A stretch of 64,000 nucleotides of DNA from the NCBI GenBank assembly GCA_027475525.1, contig JAMWFC010000037.1, positions 1,307,419 through 1,371,418 on the forward strand. Direction: 5' to 3'. The notes under the pieces were generated by a model. It saw only the letters and a program-made list of their open reading frames with translations, ran no database searches and was not told the origin of the DNA. Origin of the DNA: Macrolepiota albuminosa (Eukaryota; Basidiomycota; Agaricomycetes; Agaricales; Agaricaceae). Made by a program: the position numbers and the translations under genes. This document shows, piece by piece, positions 57,327-64,000 of this stretch; within the stretch, counting starts at the first letter, position 1; each line of letters begins with the position of its first letter.

Positions 57327-59009
57327 ATGTCGCGAACACCGACGCATTCGCTGACGCCCCCACAAACAAACGAGGTCGCGCCCCTCATGGCGTGGGAAGC
57401 TCGGGACACACGTTACCGGGCTCGTCTTGACTGGGAGCATGTGGCGGCGCTCGTCGAGCAATGTGAGTACTCCCGCACCGCCCTCTTATCCCACTGACCT
57501 TTCCTTTTCAGAACAACGCAACATTCCGGCCCCGGAGACGGGTCCCAGCCGACTCCCGGAGTCTATTCCTGAGGCTGGCCCCAGCACCCCCCCGAAGCCC
57601 TATCTGAGTCGCCCCACGCCGACTTTTGCGTGGACGACCGTACGCCCTCCTCGTCCCCAGCCCCCTCCCCGCCCGAGATTGCCTGCCCCTCGTTTTTGCC
57701 GCTTCCGGATGGCGATAGGGACCATGGCAGAGGTCCCGGAGGGACAACGTGTTGCGTGGGCGGGCGCCACACAGGAGCTGTTTGAGGAGGCCCTGGAGAG
57801 GCCCCAGGGACTGCCTACTCACGCTTGGTGCGTGAGTAACGGACCGGTGAGTTGTGCCCTACCTATGATCCCTATTGCTGACTTCGGTGCAGTGCTTGCA
57901 CTGCGCCCGCCGGAGGGTGCTCTGCACCTTCGAAGTTCTGAGCCCCTCGTCCCGCCGGGACACGGCCGTGTGCAAGGCTTGCCGCCTCAATCACGAGCGC
58001 TGTTCCATGTCAGCGCTGTGGAGGGCGCGTTCTGTCGCCCGGGAGCAGGGATGGCCGCTGGAGGGAATTACCCGGAGGATGGGGGTTGAGGAGCGCGATT
58101 GGGTGGCGGAGCCGGTGGGGGAGGCGGTGGAGCCAGTGGGGGAGGTGCCCAGTGGGGGTTTGGGGAGTCGGGAGGTCGCCCAGGTGGGGGGCTGGGGCCG
58201 GCCTGTGGTGTTGATCACGCGCCGGGCCCCTCGGTCCGTCGCCCAGGGGCAGGGGGGGCACCTGGACAAGGGGAAGCGGCGGGCATTGCCCAGTCCCTCC
58301 CCGGAGCCTCCCAAGAGGGCGCGCCTGTTCCTGGGGACCCCTTCCCCGATATCTCTCCCGCGCCTATTCCCGGCGGTGTTTTTCCCCCTGTCTGGGGGCC
58401 TCCTAGCGGGCGAAGTCGAGACCCTGCAGGGGCAGGTCGGGCGAGAGGAGAGGGGCCACGAGGAGGGGGTGGGGGAGGAGGCAGCGGTCAGAAGGAGCCC
58501 GGAGGGGGATCGGGAGGCCAGGGTTGCCCAGGGAGAAGGGGAGGCCAGGCTGGAGGCGTTACAGGCGAGGCTGGGGCAGGGAGTGGGGATCCCGGAGAGG
58601 GTCCCTTTGGGGCAGGAGTTGGCGGAAGGCCTGCGTCGCGACATAGTAGTCACGCGTATGGCATCTTTGAGTAAGTCCTCCGTTGCCAGGTTCAATCTTC
58701 CTGCTGACTCCTTCAGGTTGGGCCCGGGAGCACCGTCTGCTCCTGGATGGGATTGCCGCAGCGCTGGCTTTGTTCCAGGAGAGGCATTGCCCAGAGGTGA
58801 CGACCCCCAGGATGGAGCGCAGACTGGATCTCCTGGGGCGGTTGGTGGCCGCGCACCAGCGAAGAAACGTACCTGCCCTGGGGTCCTGGTTCGAGCGGGT
58901 GTTGGATGAGGGTGAGCCCCTCCCGTCCTGGGAGCACGGGCCGGAGGGGATGGGGGAGGGCTTCCAGGGTTGGCCGGGGGGAGGGGATGGCGAGGGGGGT
59001 TCCGATTAG
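57327..59009 (+). pseudogene. Antisense gene of A4: six-cysteine (Zn2Cys6-like) protein
   Basis: Plus strand, between the 3' LTR and pol. ATG 57327; first exon to 57846, second 57893-58670, third 58717-59009 (TAG). The introns (57847-57892, 58671-58716) are both 46 bp, GT...AG and in matching phase. Homology with A3 suggests about 520 residues: N-terminal LMAWEARDTRY, a Pro-rich region, then the second exon begins CLHCARRRVLC, giving C-X2-C-X6-C-X15-C-X2-C-X6-C (ending CKACRLNHERC), then SALWRARSVAREQGW, a basic KGKRR/PPKRAR segment, a Glu-rich coiled-coil-like segment and WAREHRLLLDG. One base is missing near 57493 relative to A3, which shifts frame after LVEQ; the rest is open. The cysteine spacing resembles fungal zinc clusters with a longer central loop. 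Role unknown. Confidence 0.72.
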
Positions 59010-59270
59010 GGGCGGCGCCTCGTACTTTCTTGTAGTTTGCGTCCTGCTAGCTTGTAGAATACTGTACTTATAAAGAAAATGTATATACTTGGTCTTCCGT
59101 AGTCAAAACAGCGTAAGTAAAATGACGGGGGAACCGGGAAGAGCACCTTGCCCAGAATCTGGGGTGCTGCTGAAAAAAGGTAACAAAAGGGAGTAAGATC
59201 CTGAAAGGAAGGTAGAAAGTATATGTGGGAGTTGAATCCCTACTGAGTCCAGAGGCGGGGGTGATGCCCA

Positions 59271-62200
59271 CTACTGCCCTCTGTGAGTTCTGCGCCCGGG
59301 GAGGTCGTTTCCCGGGTGCCGTTGCTGGAAATCCCAGAGTTTGTCGAGGGTGCCTTCGAGGTTCCGGCACGGTTCCCAAGTGTCGTCTTCCGGGCCGTAT
59401 CCCTTCCATCGTACGAGAAAGTGGGGTCATCCACGGATGCTCTGGGAGTCGAGGATGTCTTCGACCTTGTAGTGGTACTCGTCCTCGACCTCGACCGGGG
59501 GAGGGGGTTCGGGTCGTCGTTCAGAGAAGGGATCCGGGGGGTGCCGTTCTAGGAGGCGGACGTGGAATACCAGGTGCAGGCCTTTAAGTCCCGGGGAGAG
59601 CTCAATCTTGTAGGCGTGGGATGAGACCTTCTTCAAGATCTTGAATGGGCCAAGGCGCTTGTGATTGAGTTTTGGGGAGGGCCGGTGGGTGCAGAGGTAG
59701 CGTCGATCCAACCATACCTTAGTCCCGGGGGACCAGTCGGGAGTGTCTTCCTGTTTTTGGTCAGCGTGTTTCGCATAGGCCTGGTTTGCGGTGTCAATTT
59801 CTTCCCGGAGAAACTCATGAAGAGACTGGAGATCCCGGGCAACCTTGTGGGCGGCGTGTGATGGGATGTCCCAGAGCGAGAGCGTCAGTTGAGGATGGTA
59901 CCCCTTGTTGGCAAAGAAAGGCGATACTCCGGTGACAGAGTGCGGCGTGTTGTTGTAGGTGAACTTGGCCAGGGGGAGCTCGGCGCACCAATCGTCCTGC
60001 AAGTAGTTGACGTACAGCCGGAGGTATTGCTCAAGGGACTGGTTGACCCTTTTGGTCTGACTGTCGGTTTCAGGGTGGTAGGCGGTAGAGAGGTTAGTCT
60101 TTACTTCAAGTGCCTTACACAGGGAAGTCCAAAACTTGGATACGAAGAGGGGGCCCCGGTCAGAGACGATGTCGTCCGGGAGACCATGTTTGGCAAAGAC
60201 GTGCTCGAGGAACAGCTGGGCGAAGTCCGGGGCGGTATCCGTGGTGTGGCAGGGTAGGAAGATGCCCTGTTTGGTTAGCCTGCACACAACGACGAGAATA
60301 GCATCGAACCCTTCAGATTCCGGGAGTTCGACGATGTGGTCCAGAGATATGGAGGACCAGGGGCGTTGCCCGACCGGCAGGGGTTTCAGGAGTCTGTATG
60401 GTCGGTGTCGGGGGACCTTGGCCCGGAGGCAGGGCTCGCATGATCGAATGTAACGGGTCACGTCCTTCTTCAACCCTGGCCAAAAGTAAGTCCGGGAGAT
60501 GAGCTGGAGGGTCTTACGTATTCCAGGATGTCCCCGGAGCTTGTGGTCGTGGTGTTGACAGAGGACGTCCGGGAGATGAGCTGGAGGGTCTTACGTATTC
60601 CAGGATGTCCCCGGAGCTTGTGGTCGTGGTGTTGACAGAGGACGTCGTAGCGAAGTTGGGCGTGATCCGGGATGTAGATGCGGCCGTCCCGGAGGAGGAG
60701 TTTTTCGTCAGGGGACAGGAAGAAGGCAGGGTCCTGGTCGGTTCTATCGGGGGGTTTGCGGGGGTCGTGGTCGGTGAAGTACTTGTCTCGGGGGGCGCGG
60801 CAGATCTGACTCAGGGTCCCTTCCTTGTTTAAAATCAGTAAGGCATTCAAATGTTCAGGAGGGATCACCACGCGATGATTGAACGCATTACGTTCCGCCT
60901 CGAATGACTTCTTGGGGTAGACGTCCGGTCAACGGGTGAGGGCATCGGGCTTGGCGCCAAGTCGTCCCGGGTGGTACTGGATCGTGAAGTCGTACTTCAA
61001 GAGGATCTCGGACCATTGGGCCTGTTGTTGACTGAGTTGTTTGGTCGTGGTGAAGTACTGCAGGTTATTATGATCCGAATAGACCTGGATCTGGTGCCGG
61101 GCTCCCTCGAGGTAGGCCCGCCATTGCTTGAAGGCTTCGACAATGGCGAGGAGTTCCTTGTCGTAAATGTCGTAGTTGAGCTCGGCGTCGATCATGGACC
61201 GGGTGTAGAAAGCGACTGGCCGGGGCTCCCCACCGTCAGGCTCCATCTGTGAGAGGATCCCGGCGATGGCGTAGTCGGACGCGTCACATTCCAGGATGAT
61301 TGGGAGGGCCGGGTCGTAGTGCCGGAGTACCGGGGCGACTGTGAAAGCCTCCTTGAGCAGGTTAAAGACGCTCTGGCACTTACTGTCCCAGTTCCAGGCG
61401 ATGTCCTTACGTGTGAGCCGGTTGAGGGGTTTTGTGATCCCGGAGTAGTTGTCTATAAACCTCCGGTAGAAGTTAGCGAAACCCAGGAAGGACTGTACTT
61501 CCTTCACGTTCCGGGGCTGCAGCCAGTTGACGATGGCCTCGACCTTGTGGGGATCCATGCGGACGCCGTTCGAGGATACAATGACGCCAAGATACTTGAC
61601 CTCTTCCGTGTGGAACGAACACTTCTCGGGCTTGGCATGGAGATTGTGCTCCTGGAGGCGTTTGAGGACTTGCCGGACATGCTTCCGGTGGTCTTCCTTC
61701 GAGTCAGAGTAGATGAGTATGTCGTCCAGGTAGACTATCACGAAGATGTCGCTCATGTCGTGGAAGATGTCGTTCATGAAGTATTGGAACGTGGCGGAGG
61801 AGTTAGTCATTCCGAAAGGCATTACAAGGTACTCAAACAGACCATACCGCGTGCGGAACGCGGTTTTCCACTCGTGTCCCGGGGCGATGCGGACGTTGTT
61901 GTAACCGGAGCGGAGGTCGATCTTCGTATAAACCTTGGCACTGCGGAGTCGATCGACCAGATCGCCAATGAGCGGGAGCGGGTAGCGGTTCTTCTTGGTG
62001 ATCTTATTGAGTCCCCAGTAGTCGATGCAGAGTCGGAGCGAGCCGTCCTTCTTCTTGGCGAATAGAACCGGGGCTCCGGCGGCGGAGGCGGAGGGTCGGA
62101 TGAATCCCTTACCGAGCATTTCGTCGAGGTAGTCCTTGAGGGCCCGGAGCTCGACCTCCGACATGTTGTACACCTTGCCAAAAGGGGGGGCAACTCCTTC

Positions 62201-63857
62201 CTCAAGGTCGATCGTATGGTCGTAGGGACGATGAGGGGGAATCTCCTTGGCGTCTCCTTCGGAGAATACGTCAGCAAACTCATGGTACTCTGGGGGAACT
62301 ACTTCTCGGAGGATCTGCTCCTCGGTTTTCTTCTCCAGGGGAATAGCGTCTCCTTGTAGGTGCTCTTCCAGGAGAGATGGCGAGGTGTGTAGCTGGAACG
62401 TGGGAGTTCCATCCTTCATGAGGCGGGCGAAGAGGGCGGCTCCAATGATCCTGATGTCGAGTGTGTCCGGGTCAATTGCGGGTGTGTCGGCTGGGGCGGG
62501 TTTGAGGTGTGTCTGAGACCGGCCCGGATAGTTCAGCCCTTTGTACTTGTTCCGAGGAATGTTTGGGGGTCGATCAGGGACCTTGCGGACTCAGCCGGGT
62601 GTGGGCAAGGGCGTGGGTGGCGTATGTGGGGAGGGCGCAGCTGTCGTACCAGGGGTGTCGGGCACCTGGTCGCTCCCTAGGGCCCGGAGGTGCACGGCGG
62701 TCGAGGGGTGGTCTTCGGGTCCCAGGAAGGTCCGTGCACCTCCGGGCCCAGGAAGGTCATGGTGAGCGTCCTCCAGTCGATATCGGGGTTCGTGTCGCGC
62801 AACCAAGGTAGTCCCAGCACCATCGGGGTCGATTCGTGAAGTCGTGTGACCAGGAAGTCGGAGGTGAACTTGTAGTTGTTATCCAGGGTCACGCGCCCCA
62901 AATGGGACCTTTGGATGGGGCCGGAGGAGGAGGGGGTGCCGTCGAGGCGTTGAAGGTGGAGGGGCTGGTCGAGGAAGTCGTAGGGGAGGTTGAGGGCGTC
63001 GCTGATGAAAACCCCGGTGGCTCCGCTGTCGATAAGGGCCGATATCGGTCCCGGGACACCGTCCAGCCTGGCATTGATGACGAAGGATTGGGACGAACGA
63101 GACTGGAGTCCAGGGGGTGGTGGAGGCTCGTCCGGGGGGTCCTTCGGGGTTGGATTTGAGGAGTGGGAGATGTCGAAGGGGAGTTGCTGGTCGTTGGGGG
63201 TCGGGTCCCAGGTCAGGCGAAGGGTGAGGTGTCACCAATCGATGTGGGGGTTAGTGTCCCGGAGCCACGGGAGCCCTAAGACCAGGGGTGCGGAAGGGTG
63301 GAGTTTTGTTATCAACATCCGGAGGTTGTGAGTCTGTCCATTGGCGAAGATAACGGGCATACGCACGAAGTGGGTGATGTCCCCCGCCGTAGAGGCGTCT
63401 CCGTCAAAGAGGCAGAGTCGTACTGGGACCGGGAGTCGTTGAGCGGGTTCCGGGGCCAAGGTAGCCAATGCCTCGTCGATAAAGTTGTCGGTGGCGCCAC
63501 TGGGACCGGGAGTCGTTGAGCGGGTTCCGGGGCCAAGGTAGCCAATGCCTCGTCGATAAAGTTGTCGGTGGCGCCACTGTCGACGAGGGTGTTGAGGGGG
63601 GTTCCGGAGGGGGTGAGGTGGGTGTTGAGGAGGAGGGAGTGCGAGGAGTGGGAGGGTAGGTAAGCCGTGAGGGTGTCCTGTGCGAGTGTCGTGGAGCGAA
63701 GATGGGAAACCGGGGCGGAGAAGATGTCAGGGTCGATTCCGCGATTTAGGGCGTCTTTTGGGTCTAAATCGCTGGGTCGTTTTCCGAGTACTCGTAGGTG
63801 GCGTCCTCTCCTTCGAAGGTCTAGGTGGCACGTCCCATAACCTGTTGTTGGGGGCAC
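59271..63857 (-). pseudogene. pol: pol of A4: two retropepsins, RT, RNase H, integrase, chromodomain
   Basis: First retropepsin (LVDSGATDNFIDEAL near 63590) and its LGLPWLRDTNP near 63270; second retropepsin (ALIDSGATGVF near 63030) and LGLPWLRDTNP near 62800; RT/RNase H in one open frame 62419-60929, with YLDD (near 61730) and ECDASDYAIAG (near 61290); integrase HHCC and core (60473-59430), GPF-like region, and chromodomain (VEDILDSQ near 59470, FLVRWKGYG near 59400). Breaks: TGA at 60929 (CGA-to-TGA, also in A2), TGA at 59427 within the chromodomain, a 26-bp inverted insertion near 62721-62746, and 77-bp duplications at 60490 and 63422. Pol ends at 59271, convergent with the antisense gene 262 bp away. 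Confidence 0.87.
62680..62749. repeat. 18-bp inverted duplication in A4 pol
   Basis: 62680-62697 is repeated in inverted form at 62732-62749, as part of a 26-bp insertion not present in A1 or A3. It shifts the pol frame. It looks like a template-switch event. Confidence 0.65.
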
Positions 63858-64000
63858 TTGGAGATGAAATGGTCTTTCTCACCGCAGAGTATGCACGCGC
63901 CTTCCCTCCGTCGCCGTTCCTGCACATCCTTCGGAACTTCGATCCAGGGTCGTCCCTTCTTTTGAAGCTGGTTGGCCTGGAGGGCCTCCTCGTCCCGTTC
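63764..64000 (-). CDS. gag: gag of A4, C-terminal end
   Basis: Only the last ~79 codons lie in the window: the zinc knuckle CILCGEKDHFISKC and the conserved end (TYEYSENDPAI), stop at 63764. The pol frame overlaps in -1. A Trp codon in the tail appears as TAG near 63822, so this copy too is probably damaged. Confidence 0.75.

Larger units (their letters stand above)
152..63575. other. Twenty-one exact 77-bp tandem duplications, probable assembly joins
   Basis: First copies start at 152, 2884, 4848, 10188, 13211, 15560, 24485, 25805, 32152, 32789, 34508, 34739, 39568, 41757, 42303, 47543, 53190, 54747, 56439, 60490 and 63422; the second copy follows directly at +77 in every case. They fall in LTRs, coding sequence, introns and unrelated AT-rich DNA alike. 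A single period in such varied sequence points to contig ends that overlapped by a k-mer of 77 and were joined without merging. Because 77 is not a multiple of three, each one in a gene gives a false frameshift. Confidence 0.9.
56330..64000 (-). mobile_element. Element A4: family-A copy, 5' end beyond the window
   Basis: From the left: 3' LTR, polypurine tract, antisense gene (plus strand), chromodomain, integrase, RNase H, RT, two retropepsins and the end of gag at the window edge. Best preserved family-A pol in the window, but with stops in the chromodomain (near 59427) and between RNase H and integrase (near 60929). Confidence 0.9.

Noticed and set aside
57463..57511. Possible first intron (GTGAGT...TTTTCAG) in the A4 antisense gene, with a counterpart in A3
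   Set aside because: Splicing it would create a TAA across the junction. In A3 the same stretch is open and in frame without splicing, so a single-base deletion in A4 is the simpler reading.
152..63575. 77-bp tandem repeats as biological minisatellites or programmed frameshift sites
   Set aside because: The identical period in 21 unrelated contexts and restoration of frames on removal point to assembly overlap.
1..64000. tRNA, rRNA, CRISPR arrays, bacterial operons or host metabolic genes
   Set aside because: None seen on either strand; gene structure is eukaryotic and everything recognisable is retroelement-derived.

Overview
The window looks like a transposon graveyard in a fungal, probably basidiomycete (Agaricomycete-like), genome. 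I see no host housekeeping gene, tRNA, rRNA or CRISPR array. The evidence is the Ty3/gypsy families present (one a chromovirus with a C-terminal chromodomain and Tf1/sushi-style self-priming), spliceosomal introns of about 45-60 bp, and large differences in base composition between elements. All coordinates, splice sites and comparisons were made by eye.

Layout. Three Ty3/gypsy families (called A, B and C here) account for nearly everything outside 13.7-22.2 kb, and all six coding copies read on the minus strand. A1 (1-7248) is cut by the window edge and sits in the integrase of A2 (7249-13692). An AT-rich stretch without convincing genes follows (13693-22157) and holds a small non-autonomous LTR element with a perfect 5-bp target duplication. 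A3 starts at 22158, is interrupted by B at 29722-54310, and resumes at 54315-56116. B is itself interrupted in its 5' LTR by C (42929-53664). B and C each have a matching 4-bp target duplication, so the order A3, then B, then C is secure. A remnant of a C-type LTR (56117-56329) precedes A4 (56330 to beyond 64000).

Most interesting content. In all three families the space between the end of pol and the 3' LTR carries intron-containing genes on the opposite (plus) strand: A3 23042-25799, A4 57327-59009, B 30938-33602 plus two smaller ones at 34129-34748 and 35035-35781, and C 44135-45403. The A and B proteins share a six-cysteine, Zn2Cys6-like motif that begins at the first codon of an exon in both families. 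Antisense introns are not recognised in the sense genomic RNA, so they can survive retrotransposition. Element C also appears to need two successive -1 ribosomal frameshifts (Gag to protease, protease to RT), each at a canonical slippery heptamer. B instead has an ATGA stop-start overlap. Family A pol carries two retropepsin domains in tandem.

Caution. Twenty-one exact tandem duplications all have a period of exactly 77 bp. They look like unmerged k-mer overlaps from assembly, and they create false frameshifts. Where I checked (pol of C, the antisense gene of B), removing one copy restores the reading frame.
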